51,631 nt of DNA, taken from positions 1 through 51,631 of the forward strand of contig CACYXC010000009.1 in the NCBI GenBank assembly GCA_902778285.1. Reading direction: 5' to 3'. Both the position numbers and the translations under genes were made by a program. This document shows positions 42,876-51,240 of the stretch, one piece after another (position 1 is the stretch's first letter; every line of letters starts with the position of its first letter). Origin of the DNA: Oscillospiraceae bacterium. Its GTDB lineage: Bacteria > Bacillota > Clostridia > Oscillospirales > Oscillospiraceae. Under the pieces are notes generated by a model. That model saw only the letters and a list, made by a program, of their open reading frames with translations. It was not told the DNA's origin and searched no databases.

Positions 42876-43892
42876 GTGACGTATCGCGAAGTGCTGGAAA
42901 ACGCGAGGAAAACGATCCTCAACTGCAAGGCCTGCCCCGAATGCAACGGGCTCGGCTGCGGCAACACCCTGCCCGGCCCGGGCTCGAAGGCCCCGGGGAA
43001 CGGCGCGCACGACAACTGGGCCGCCTGGAAGAGCATACGCCTGAATTTTGACACCTTCGTGGAGGACGGCCCGGTGGACACCGGATGCACGCTCTTCGGC
43101 AGACGCTTTGCGCTGCCGCTGATGAGCGGGCCGATCGGCTCCATGACCCAGTACAGCAGAGAAGACGTGACCGTGGCCTTCAACGACGGCGTGATGGAGG
43201 CCGCCGCCGCAACCGGCACGATCGACTGCTTCGGCGACGGCGTAGTGCCGGCGGTGCTGCCCGGCGCGCTCGAATCCATGGCGAGGCACAGGGCCGCCGC
43301 CATCCCGGTGTTCAATCCCATGCCGAATGTCAGCATCATGAAAAAGATGGACCTGTTTGAGGACAATGATGCTCTGGCGATGTGCGTGGTGGTGGACAGC
43401 GCGGGCTTGAGCCACTGGAAGCACGTCGGCGACCAGCCCGGAACGAAAACCGTTTCGGATCTGAGACAGCTGCGGGCGCACACAAAGAAGCCCTTTCTCG
43501 TGAAAGGCATCATGACGGCCAGGGGCGCCCTGCAGGCCCTGGAGGCCGGGGCAGACGGCATCATCGTGTCAAACCACGGCGGGCGTGCGCTCGCCGACGT
43601 GCCGGGCACGGCCGAGGTGCTGCCGAAGATCGCAGCGGCGGTCAGGGGACAGGCGGCAGTCATCGTGGACGGCGGCATCCGCCACGGCGTCGACATGGTC
43701 AAGGCGCTCGCCCTCGGGGCGGACGCCGTCCTGATCTGCAGACCCTTTGCCGTGGCCTGGTTCGGCGGCGGCGCCGAGGGCGTGAAGATCTACATCGAGC
43801 AGCTGAAACGGGAGTTTTCGGAGGCCATGTATATGGTCGGGGCGCGAAAGACCGACGACCTGAACCCGGACATGCTGCGGATCAAAACCTGA
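42876..43892 (+). CDS. FMN-dependent alpha-hydroxyacid dehydrogenase family protein with Cys-rich N-terminus
   Basis: A 338-residue TIM-barrel flavoprotein of the lactate oxidase/glycolate oxidase family. FMN- and substrate-binding motifs are near the end: LVKGIMTARGALQALEAGAD, VSNHGGRALAD (with the catalytic His and Arg) and DGGIRHGVDMVKAL. The N-terminus has NCKACPECNGLGC, four Cys in CX2CX2CX4C spacing, seen in a clostridial subgroup and absent from classical oxidases; it might bind a metal or Fe-S cluster. Length fits without the usual cytochrome domain. Start GTG at 42876 with AAAGGACGGG; the upstream frame is Arg-rich and unlikely to be coding. In an anaerobe, oxidase chemistry is doubtful. 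Confidence 0.82.
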   Translation: MTYREVLENARKTILNCKACPECNGLGCGNTLPGPGSKAPGNGAHDNWAAWKSIRLNFDTFVEDGPVDTGCTLFGRRFALPLMSGPIGSMTQYSREDVTVAFNDGVMEAAAATGTIDCFGDGVVPAVLPGALESMARHRAAAIPVFNPMPNVSIMKKMDLFEDNDALAMCVVVDSAGLSHWKHVGDQPGTKTVSDLRQLRAHTKKPFLVKGIMTARGALQALEAGADGIIVSNHGGRALADVPGTAEVLPKIAAAVRGQAAVIVDGGIRHGVDMVKALALGADAVLICRPFAVAWFGGGAEGVKIYIEQLKREFSEAMYMVGARKTDDLNPDMLRIKT

Positions 43893-43893
43893 A

Positions 43894-44276
43894 AAAGAAC
43901 GAGGGTTTTCCTCGTTCTTTTCAGACTGCAGACAAACGCCATATTGTCATCCTGAGCGGAGCGCAGCGGAGTCGAAGGATCTCAAAACGTTCGTCATCTG
44001 AACGGAAAAAGAGATCCTTCGTCACTTCGTTCCTCAGGATGACAGGCCCGGTATTGCTCGTGCGAACTTTATCTGCACATAAAAAAGAACGAGGGGCTAT
44101 CCCCTCGTTCTCAAGCTGTCGACAAAGTGTCGACAGCTTGAAAAGCAAAAATGGGAACTTCCGAAAAAGTTCCCATTTTTGCACAGATTGTACCGCGAAA
44201 GGGGATTTGTCAAACTTCGGCAGCATGGGTTTGTTTACAGTCTGAAAAGAACGAGGGGCTATCCCCTCGTTCTTTT
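43894..44276. repeat. Rep-E element 4, compound, with three copies of the local terminator
   Basis: Terminator hairpins with stem AGAACGAGG lie at 43894-43920, 44086-44111 and 44245-44276; copies 2 and 3 share loop CTAT, copy 1 has a different loop. Between 1 and 2: CAGACTGCAGACAAACGCC followed by a Rep-A element (about 43945-44043). Between 2 and 3, reversed: the CAAGCTGTCGACAAAGTGTC palindrome, hairpin AAAATGGGAACTT...AAGTTCCCATTTT, then GCACAGATTGTACCGCG and TTTGTCAAACTTCGGCAGC to ACAGTCTG. The site separates the convergent FMN and ATP-grasp genes. Confidence 0.85.
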
Positions 44277-44324
44277 TTGTTGACACACAGGTGGGCGGAT
44301 ACGGCCTGAGCCCGCTGCGGGCCC

Positions 44325-45515
44325 TTATACGCACTTGACGGCGTCCTGATAAAAGGCGTCCAGCTCCTCCTGCGTGTCGAAAACGGCCAGGAACAGCTGA
44401 TTGCCCATCGCCTCGGCCAGCGCCTCCGGCAGGCGCTCCATCATGCGCATGTTCTCCGCATAGCGCTCGGCCAGCTCCTCATGGCTGTAGCGGAAGTGCT
44501 TGCCGTCCCGCCGGCCGACGCAGGCGCAGAAGCGGTGCTCGCCCACGGGCATCTGCGAGCGGTCGAAGGCGACCATGTCCGCCCAGATCTTGTAGACGTT
44601 GGTGCTGTGGGCGAAGTTGATCATGTCCGGCGTATAGCCGCCGCTGGGGCGCATGTTGACCTCCAGCGCGACAAGCTGCCCCTTTTTGCCGATGTGCTGA
44701 TCGCGCTTGAGGCGGAAAAACTCGAAATGCACGAAGCGGCTCGTCACGCCGAAGCTCTTCGCCGCGGCACGGCCGAAGGCGCGGGTATCCTCCGGCAGCT
44801 CCTTGAGGATGTGGTAGAGGGAGTTGTCGTGGTTGTTGACGATGTCCATGATCGCGATGCCGGTGATGTTGCCCGTTTCAAACAGAGGCTCGCCGCGGGA
44901 ATCGAAGATGGCGTCGTAGGAGTTGATCTGCCCGTCGATGAACTCCTCCATGATATAGGGGAAGCGGCCGTCGCGCTCGGCGAGGAAGGCGGCGAGCTGT
45001 TCGTCGTTTTCCAGCTTGTAGGTGGCCGCGGCGCCCACGCCGTTGTCCGGCTTTACGATGACCGGCCAGCCGACCTCGTCGATAAAGGCGCGGCAGCCCG
45101 CCTCGTCGCCGACCATGTGGAAGCGCGCGGTGGGGATCCCGGCGCGGCGGTAGTATTCCTTCATGCCGGACTTGTACTTGATGCGCGGCACGTCCTCCAC
45201 GCGAAAGCCGCCGGGGATGTTGAAATCGCTGCGCAGATGGGCGTCCTGCTCCAGCCAGTACTCGTTGTTCGACTCCAGGAAGTCGATGCGGCCGTATTTG
45301 AAGATGAAGAAAGCCACGGCACGGTAGACCTGGTCGTAGTCCTCGAGCGAGGAGACCCAGTAATACTCCGTCAGGCTGCTCTTGAGCTCAAAGCTCAGCT
45401 CGTGATAGGGCTGGTCGCCGATGCCGAGGACGTTGACGCCGTCGCAGCGCAGCTCGTGACAGAACTGCCAGTAGTTCACCGGGAAGTTGGGGGAGATGAA
45501 AATGACGTTTTTCAT
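44325..45515 (-). CDS. ATP-grasp domain ligase
   Basis: A 396-residue ATP-grasp protein: a Rossmann-like pre-ATP-grasp part (MKNVIFISPNFPVNYWQF), then the ATP-grasp core with GWPVIVKPDNGVGAA, EEFIDGQINSYDAIFD and metal-binding LVALEVNMRPSGGYTPDMIN. Such enzymes join a carboxylate, through an acyl-phosphate, to an amine or thiol. The specificity is not recognisable; it is neither biotin carboxylase nor PurD/PurK/carbamoyl-phosphate synthase. It is the last gene of a tight run with two alpha/beta-hydrolases upstream (15-bp gap), suggesting a small pathway that makes and hydrolyses an ester or amide. Confidence 0.82.
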   Translation of the reverse strand: MKNVIFISPNFPVNYWQFCHELRCDGVNVLGIGDQPYHELSFELKSSLTEYYWVSSLEDYDQVYRAVAFFIFKYGRIDFLESNNEYWLEQDAHLRSDFNIPGGFRVEDVPRIKYKSGMKEYYRRAGIPTARFHMVGDEAGCRAFIDEVGWPVIVKPDNGVGAAATYKLENDEQLAAFLAERDGRFPYIMEEFIDGQINSYDAIFDSRGEPLFETGNITGIAIMDIVNNHDNSLYHILKELPEDTRAFGRAAAKSFGVTSRFVHFEFFRLKRDQHIGKKGQLVALEVNMRPSGGYTPDMINFAHSTNVYKIWADMVAFDRSQMPVGEHRFCACVGRRDGKHFRYSHEELAERYAENMRMMERLPEALAEAMGNQLFLAVFDTQEELDAFYQDAVKCV

Positions 45516-45530
45516 AGAGAGCCCTTCTTT

Positions 45531-46280
45531 CTATTTCAGGAGTTCCGGCACGAAGTAGCCCACCTGCTTGAACCACCACGGCCAGTCGTGCGATACGTCG
45601 TAGCCCCAGTAGTCCACCCAGGCGGGGATGCCCTTCTCGACGAGGACACGGTGCAGCGTACGGGTGTAGTCCGTCAGCTCCCAGGGACCCTGCCCGACGC
45701 AGATCACGGCGCGATGCCTGCGGTAGAGCGTGAGATAGGGGTGGTCGAAGGGCATGTTGGACAGATAGTTCACCGGCGAGTTGAGATAGACGGCGTCGTC
45801 CATATAGCCGCCGAAGCCGTAGCTCGCCTCGTACACGCCGCTGAGCGCCAGCAGCTCGTCGAAGAGCTCCGGAAAACGGAAATAGAGGTTGGCGGCATGC
45901 ATGGCGCCGAGGGAGCAGCCGAAGGCCATCACGCCCGGATCGACCTGCCAGCCGTAGCCGCGGCAGAAGCTGCGGATATAGGGCACGACCTCGTCTGTCA
46001 GATAGCGGATCCAGGCCTCGTGGCGGCGGATGCGCCCGTAGGGGTCGCCGCCGGCGTCCGACCAGGTCTCCGCGTCTATCGTGTCCACGGAAAACACCGT
46101 GGCCTGCCCCGATTCGAGGAAGGGCGCCCAGGCGTCGATCATGCCGAAGTTTTCAAAATCGAAAAAGCGGCCGTCCTGGCAGGGGATGTACAGGACCGGC
46201 TTGCCGCCGCGGCCGTATACCTTGATCTCCATCTCCCGGCCCAGCGCCGGGCTGTACCATTTCTCGTAATACATATCCAT
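45531..46280 (-). CDS. Alpha/beta-hydrolase, esterase family (COG4947-like)
   Basis: A 249-residue alpha/beta-hydrolase starting MDMYYEKWYSPALGREMEIK, with the nucleophile elbow FGCSLGAMHAANLY (Ser about residue 124) and a late His in GYDVSHDWPWW. The Gly-X-Ser-X-Gly motif is Gly-Cys-Ser-Leu-Gly. No signal peptide, so it is cytoplasmic. The early IPCQDGRFFDFENFGMID pattern matches a subfamily of putative esterases with unknown substrate. It begins 3 bp after the other hydrolase ends; GAGGAATGAGCC is its ribosome-binding region. Confidence 0.82.
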   Translation of the reverse strand: MDMYYEKWYSPALGREMEIKVYGRGGKPVLYIPCQDGRFFDFENFGMIDAWAPFLESGQATVFSVDTIDAETWSDAGGDPYGRIRRHEAWIRYLTDEVVPYIRSFCRGYGWQVDPGVMAFGCSLGAMHAANLYFRFPELFDELLALSGVYEASYGFGGYMDDAVYLNSPVNYLSNMPFDHPYLTLYRRHRAVICVGQGPWELTDYTRTLHRVLVEKGIPAWVDYWGYDVSHDWPWWFKQVGYFVPELLK

Positions 46281-46283
46281 GGC

Positions 46284-47051
46284 TCATTCCTCCAGTTCGT
46301 AGAGCAGCGCGGGCAGGAAGAAGGGGATCTGCTTTTCCCAGCTCGCCTCGCAGTGCCGCCCGCCGGGGACGATGCGCGCCGTCAGGCGGACGCCCCGCTC
46401 CAGCAGGAGCCCCGCGAAGCGGCGGAAGCTCCGCGCCGTGCTGCGCCGGCCCAGCTCCTCCTCGCCCATGTCCATATAGAGTACGGTGTCCGCGCCGAAG
46501 TCCGCCGCGCGGAGCAGGGCCTCCAGCTTTTTCGGTCCGAAGTCCAGCGCGGGGGACAGGGCCGCCGCGCGGGAAAAGACGGCGTTGAAGCCGCTGAGCG
46601 CGTAGAGGCTCATCAGCCCGCCCATGGAGCTGCCGGCGATGAAGGTATGTCTCCGGTCCGGCAGCGTCGGATACAGGCGGTCGATCTCGGGCTTGAAGCT
46701 GCGGATCAGCCAGTCCATCGTGAGTCCACCGCGCCCTTCGACCTTCCCGAAACCGCGGGCGTTGAAGGAATACGGCGCATATTCCGAGATGCGGCCGTTG
46801 TCCGGGTCGTGATTGCACTCCACCGCCGCCACGATCAGCGGCGTTTCGTGCGCGTCCAGATACTCGCCCATGCCCCAGCTTTTCCCGTAGGTCGCGTGCT
46901 CATCGAAAAACACGTTGTGCCCGTCGAACATATACAGCACCGGAAAGCGCAGCGCCGGATCGCGCTCCAGCGCCTGCGGCAGATAGACATAGGCCCGGCG
47001 CGGCTCTTCGCCGGTCAGCTCCGGCAGTGTGACATCCCAAACCTCGACCAT
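46284..47051 (-). CDS. Alpha/beta-hydrolase, esterase D/IroE-like
   Basis: A 255-residue esterase of the putative esterase (PF00756) family. YVYLPQALERDPALRFPVLYMFDG at the start, the nucleophile in FIAGSSMGGLMSLYAL (about residue 142), and the late His in PGGRHCEASWEKQ. Related enzymes hydrolyse enterobactin-type siderophores, S-formylglutathione or feruloyl esters; nothing shows which applies. No signal peptide. First gene of the three-gene operon; GGAGGCTTCGC precedes the ATG. A TTATAC-like -10 lies near 47075, but no good -35. Confidence 0.82.
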   Translation of the reverse strand: MVEVWDVTLPELTGEEPRRAYVYLPQALERDPALRFPVLYMFDGHNVFFDEHATYGKSWGMGEYLDAHETPLIVAAVECNHDPDNGRISEYAPYSFNARGFGKVEGRGGLTMDWLIRSFKPEIDRLYPTLPDRRHTFIAGSSMGGLMSLYALSGFNAVFSRAAALSPALDFGPKKLEALLRAADFGADTVLYMDMGEEELGRRSTARSFRRFAGLLLERGVRLTARIVPGGRHCEASWEKQIPFFLPALLYELEE

Positions 47052-47479
47052 GCGAAGCCTCCGTTTTTGTCAGTATAATAATGCAGTTTAACACGGGGAG
47101 ACACAAATTGCAACGGCGGATCTCCCGGGAAGGGGTGCGGCCTCTCCGCAGCGCGCCGCTGTCGGGACAGAGGATGACGTTAAAGCAGGGCTGTGAAAAA
47201 AGTCTGTACCATCCGGTGGGGCCGACGCCCTCGGCGGCCCGTGGGATGCAGGAAAACAGGAATAGAAATCTCCGACGAAAACGGTCAGTAATTGCCGTAT
47301 TCGCCGGAGATTCTTGTTATGATTGCCTTTTCTCTGCCGGGACGTCCGTGGGCCGTCCCCTACAAGTCGCCGTTCCTGCTGCTTGCTGGAATCCCGACTT
47401 TCTTCACAGTTCCCTTTTCAGCCCGGAACAGGGCTTTCACATGATGGAAAGGAAAGCCGGGATTACGCGCCAAACGCGA
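47052..47479. other. 428-bp gap with compound repeats
   Basis: No gene seen. CTGTGAAAAAAGTC (47191-47204) and GACTTTCTTCACAG (47396-47409) are an inverted pair with one mismatch enclosing about 190 bp that hold Rep-B-like pieces (GGGGCCGACGCCCTCGGCGG; GGGACGTCCGTGGGCCGTCC) and a Rep-G-like nested hairpin (AATCTCCG...CGGAGATT, 47267-47312, followed by CTTGTTATG). AATCCCGACTTTC (from 47390) pairs with GAAAGCCGGGATT (to 47464), a likely pheT terminator without a clear T-run. Confidence 0.55.
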
Positions 47480-49846
47480 TCACTTCAACCGGTAGCCCGC
47501 CTCGTGGAGTCTGGCGACGATGGCCTCCATGACCTGCTGGACCTCCTCGCCGGTGAGGGTGCGGTCCGGGTGGGAGAAGAAGAGGCGCACGCTGATGGAC
47601 TTGCCCTGCGCGTCGGCGAAGGTGCTGACCACGGCGAGCTTCTGCAGCAGCGGGCTGCCCACCGCTTCGACCGCCTTCGCGATCGGCTCGTAGCGGTCGC
47701 AGAGCACGGTCAGGTCCTGCTCCATGCCGGGATAGCGGGAGGGGACGCGATAGATGAAGTCGCCCATCGGCACGGCCGTGAGCAGATCCATATCCACCTC
47801 GGCGTAGACCACCTGCGCCTTCTCGTCGAGCTTTGCGAGCACCGAGGGGTGCAGCATGCCCAGATAGCCGATCTGCTGCCCGTCCGCGAGCAGGGCGTTG
47901 AGGTTTTTGGGATGCTGCCAGCTCTCGCAAGCCTCCAGCGCCGAGAAGGAGAGCTGCCTGCGGCGGAGCGTGTCGACAAGCTCACAGAGCGCGTCGCGCA
48001 GACGCATGTACAGCGCCTCCGCGCCCTGGACGCGGCTGTAGAGCGTGATGCCGAGCATCCTGTGCTCGCGCGCCAGATTCTTTTCGTCCACGCCGTCCAC
48101 GGTGCGGCCGACTTCAAAGATGCCGAAGGCGTCCGCGTAGCCCAGATTGGCCTTGATCTGACACAGCTGCGTGGGGATCATGGAGCGGCGCAGCAGCTCC
48201 GCGTTCGGGTTGGACGCGCCGAGGATGCGCAGGTTCGGCACGGTCTCCATGCCCAGCGCCTTCATCTCCTCCGCGTACTGCCAGATGTAGGAATGCACCT
48301 CGTGGAGGGAGTAGCGGTTCACCAGCAGGTCCTTGACGCTGTCCTCCAGCGTTTTTTCCTCGCTCGGGCGCACGGGGTAGAGCGGCGCCTCGGTCGTGTG
48401 CACGTCAAAGTTGTCGTAGCCGTAGATACGGGTGATCTCCTCGATGATATCGGCCTTGATGGTCACGTCCTTGGTGGCGCGCCAGGAGGGCACGGTCACG
48501 TGGTAGCGCCCGGCGTCGGCGTCCACAAGGAAGCCGAGGGCGCGCAGCGGACGCACGATATCCTCGTCGCCGATGGAGATGCCGGCGTAGCGGTCCACAA
48601 AGTGCTTGTCGAAATCAAGCGTGATCTGCGGATAGCGGCGGGCGTATTCGTCCGTCAGGGAGGAGACGACCTTCACGCCGCCGTCGATGCGCTGCAGCAG
48701 CCAGAGGAAGCGGGCGATGGCGGGCACGGTCATCTCGGGGTCGAGGCTCTTTTCGTAGCGCGCGGAGGCGTCGGTGCGGTGGCCGAGGCGTACCGAGGAC
48801 TTGCGGATGGAGGCCGCGTCGAAGTTGGCGGACTCCAGCGTCAGGCGGGAGGTGTCGGCGACGATCTCGCTGTCCAGACCGCCCATGATGCCCGCGATGG
48901 CCACGGGCTGGTCCCCGTTGCAGATCATCAGGGTCTCGGGGTCGATGTTCCGCTGCGCGCCGTCGAGGGTCTGGAAGCTGAAAGGCGTGTCGAAGCGGCG
49001 GATGCGGATGCTCTCCACCTTGCGGCTGTCAAAGGCGTGCATGGGCTGGCCGACCTCCAGCATCAGGTAGTTGGTGAGATCCGCCAGCAGGTTGATCGCG
49101 CGCATACCGCAGTAGTAGAGGCGGATGCGGATCGCCACGGGGCTCACGTTTTTGGTGATGCCCTCCACGGCGAGGCAGGAATAGCGCAGGCACCGGGGAT
49201 CCTCGATCTTCAGATCCAGCGCGGGCAGCGCGTCGTACACGGAGAGGTCGGCGAGGGTCAGGGGCTTGAGCGGGCGGCCGGTCAGGGCGGAAAACTCGCG
49301 CGCGATGCCGTAGTGGCCCCAGAGGTCGGGCCGGTTGGTCAGGGATTTGTTGTCCACCTCGAAGACGATGTCCTCGATGGGCCACAGCTCCTTGATATCC
49401 GTCCCGTTGGGCACGGAGGGATCGACCTCCATGATGCCGCTGTTGTCGTCGCTGATGCCGAGCTCTTTCTCCGAGCAGCACATGCCGAAGGACATCTGCC
49501 CGGCCAGAGGGCGGGGCGCGATGTCCAGGCCCGCCACGTGCGCGCCGACTTTGGCAAAGCAGGTCTTCATCCCCACGCGCACGTTCGGCGCGCCGCAGAC
49601 CACGTCCACCGGGGCGTCCCCGCCGCAGTCCACCTTCAGCAGGTGCAGCTTGGCGGAGGAGGGGTGAGCCTCCACGGATTTGATCTCAGCGACCACGACG
49701 CCGCTGAGCTCGCTGCCCTTGAGCGCGATATCGTTTTCCACCTCGGCGGTGGACAGAGAAAAGCGATGGATCAGATCCAGCCGCGCCTGCCGGTCGTAAT
49801 CGGACAGATCGACATATTCGGCGATCCAGTTCATAGATATAAACAT
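47480..49846 (-). CDS. pheT: Phenylalanyl-tRNA synthetase beta subunit
   Basis: A 788-residue PheT with the full bacterial domain set: N-terminal tRNA-binding (EMAP-like) domain (VVVAEIKSVEAHPSSAKLHL), B3/B4 editing domain, B5 domain, catalytic-like core and the C-terminal ferredoxin-fold anticodon-binding domain (VPSRYPGMEQDLTVLCDR ... LTGEEVQQVMEAIVARLHEAGYRLK). It pairs with PheS as an (alpha-beta)2 enzyme. The start at 49846 has GGAGGCTGAAAGCT upstream. It follows pheS by 49 bp. Confidence 0.97.
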   Translation of the reverse strand: MFISMNWIAEYVDLSDYDRQARLDLIHRFSLSTAEVENDIALKGSELSGVVVAEIKSVEAHPSSAKLHLLKVDCGGDAPVDVVCGAPNVRVGMKTCFAKVGAHVAGLDIAPRPLAGQMSFGMCCSEKELGISDDNSGIMEVDPSVPNGTDIKELWPIEDIVFEVDNKSLTNRPDLWGHYGIAREFSALTGRPLKPLTLADLSVYDALPALDLKIEDPRCLRYSCLAVEGITKNVSPVAIRIRLYYCGMRAINLLADLTNYLMLEVGQPMHAFDSRKVESIRIRRFDTPFSFQTLDGAQRNIDPETLMICNGDQPVAIAGIMGGLDSEIVADTSRLTLESANFDAASIRKSSVRLGHRTDASARYEKSLDPEMTVPAIARFLWLLQRIDGGVKVVSSLTDEYARRYPQITLDFDKHFVDRYAGISIGDEDIVRPLRALGFLVDADAGRYHVTVPSWRATKDVTIKADIIEEITRIYGYDNFDVHTTEAPLYPVRPSEEKTLEDSVKDLLVNRYSLHEVHSYIWQYAEEMKALGMETVPNLRILGASNPNAELLRRSMIPTQLCQIKANLGYADAFGIFEVGRTVDGVDEKNLAREHRMLGITLYSRVQGAEALYMRLRDALCELVDTLRRRQLSFSALEACESWQHPKNLNALLADGQQIGYLGMLHPSVLAKLDEKAQVVYAEVDMDLLTAVPMGDFIYRVPSRYPGMEQDLTVLCDRYEPIAKAVEAVGSPLLQKLAVVSTFADAQGKSISVRLFFSHPDRTLTGEEVQQVMEAIVARLHEAGYRLK

Positions 49847-49895
49847 AGCTTTCAGCCTCCAAGCATTTCAGTCTTCCTTCAGCAGCGCGGGATGC

Positions 49896-50948
49896 TCAGT
49901 TTTCCCCGGTGAACTGATCCAGCCGGTTGAGCAGGCCGCTGTTGAAATCGCGCAGGTCGGCGATGCCGTATTTCATCATGGCCAGACGGGTCAGGCCCAG
50001 GCCGAAGGCAAACCCGGTGTACTGTTCCGGGTCGATGCCGCCCTCGCGCAGCACGTTCGGGTGGATCATGCCGCAGGGGCACAGCTCCAGCCAGCCGGAG
50101 TGCTTGCAGGAGGCGCAGCCGGAGCCGCCGCAGATGAGGCAGTTGATGTCCAGCTCGAAGCCCGGCTCGACAAAGGGGAAGAAGCCGGGGCGCAGCCGCA
50201 CCTTGATATCCCGCCGGAAGACCTCGCTGAGCATGGTCTTCATGAAGAAGATCAGGTTGGAGATGGAGATGTCCCTGCCCACCATCACGCCCTCCATCTG
50301 GAAGAAGGTGTTCTCGTGGCAGGCGTCGGTGCTCTCATTGCGGAAGCAGCGGCCGGGGAACACGGCCTTGATCGGCTCGCCCTTCTCGATGAGCCGCGGG
50401 CCGTACTTGCGGTAGATCGCGTTCTGGGCGGCGGAGGTCTGGGTCTTGAGGAGCTGGCCGTTGTCGAGATAGTAGGTGTCCTGCATGTCGCGGGCGGGGT
50501 GGAACTTCGGGATGTTCAGGGACTCGAAGCACTCGTAGTCCGTGACCACCTCGCTGTAGTCCTCCAGCGTAAAGCCCATCGAGCGGAACACGTTCTCGCA
50601 CTGGCGCTGCACCAGCGTGATCGGGTGATAGGAGCCGCGGCGGAACACCGGCGGCATCGAGACGTCGAAGGTCGGCACGGCGTCGAGCTCGCGCTGCAGA
50701 TCCTCCTGCCGGATGCTCTCCATGCGCATGGCCAGCTGCTCGGAGATCTCCCGCTTCAGGTCGTTCACTTCCCGACCGAAGGAGCGCTTCGCCTCCTCGG
50801 ACAGACCGCCGAGGTTTTTCAGCAGCGCGGTCACCTGCCCCTTTTTGCCGAGAAACGCGACGCGCAGATCCTCCAGCTCGCGCTGGCTCTGGATCTCCTT
50901 CAGCTTATCGAGAAAGCCCGCCCTGAGATCCCGGATTTCTTCATTCAT
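49896..50948 (-). CDS. pheS: Phenylalanyl-tRNA synthetase alpha subunit
   Basis: A 350-residue PheS: N-terminal coiled coil, then a class II catalytic core with HPITLVQRQCENVF, FHPARDMQDTYYL, RNESTDACHENTFFQMEG (motif 2) and GFAFGLGLTRLAMMKYGI (motif 3). A Cys-rich stretch CLICGGSGCASCKHSGW before motif 3 matches a loop found in many clostridial PheS and may bind zinc. Start at 50948, 13 nt after GGAGG, preferred to an upstream ATG. The promoter is at 51042-51070 and there is no T-box in the short leader. Confidence 0.96.
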   Translation of the reverse strand: MNEEIRDLRAGFLDKLKEIQSQRELEDLRVAFLGKKGQVTALLKNLGGLSEEAKRSFGREVNDLKREISEQLAMRMESIRQEDLQRELDAVPTFDVSMPPVFRRGSYHPITLVQRQCENVFRSMGFTLEDYSEVVTDYECFESLNIPKFHPARDMQDTYYLDNGQLLKTQTSAAQNAIYRKYGPRLIEKGEPIKAVFPGRCFRNESTDACHENTFFQMEGVMVGRDISISNLIFFMKTMLSEVFRRDIKVRLRPGFFPFVEPGFELDINCLICGGSGCASCKHSGWLELCPCGMIHPNVLREGGIDPEQYTGFAFGLGLTRLAMMKYGIADLRDFNSGLLNRLDQFTGEN

Positions 50949-51041
50949 ATCGACAACCTCCAACACCAGAAGATTTAAGAAACGCAAGGACTTTGCTCCG
51001 GGGCGCCGGAACCGTGTCCGGGCCGGAAAACAAACATGAAA

Positions 51042-51070
51042 ATTTTATCATGCGAGGGCAAGGATGTCAA
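51042..51070 (-). promoter_or_regulatory. pheST promoter
   Basis: Minus-strand TTGACA (51065-51070), 17-bp spacer, TAAAAT (51042-51047). The leader is about 85 nt and lacks the T-box core (GGTGGNACCGCG). Confidence 0.85.
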
Positions 51071-51125
51071 TAATTGCGGGGCGTCTTGCGGGAAGGAACC
51101 TGAGCCCGGCGGCAGGCACGCCGGA

Positions 51126-51240
51126 CGTCAGAAGAAGTTCACGCCGCTCCGTTTCCGTCAGGCATGACGAAAACTGCGCTATGTTCCCTCTTTCTTCCTC
51201 ACTCAAAGCAAAGCAAGCCGCTTTGCTTTGAAAAGGAGGA
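51126..51240. repeat. Rep-D relative, diverged
   Basis: GACGTCAGAAGAAGTTCACG, CTCCGTTTCCGTCAGGCATG and CTTTCTTCCTC follow the Rep-D layout of 29683-29916, but the terminal hairpin is CAAAGCAAAGC / GCTTTGCTTTG in place of CAACAGCAAA / TTTGCTGTTG. Confidence 0.7.

Noticed and set aside
50949-51070. T-box riboswitch before pheST
   Set aside because: The leader from the clear promoter is only about 85 nt and lacks the T-box core sequence.
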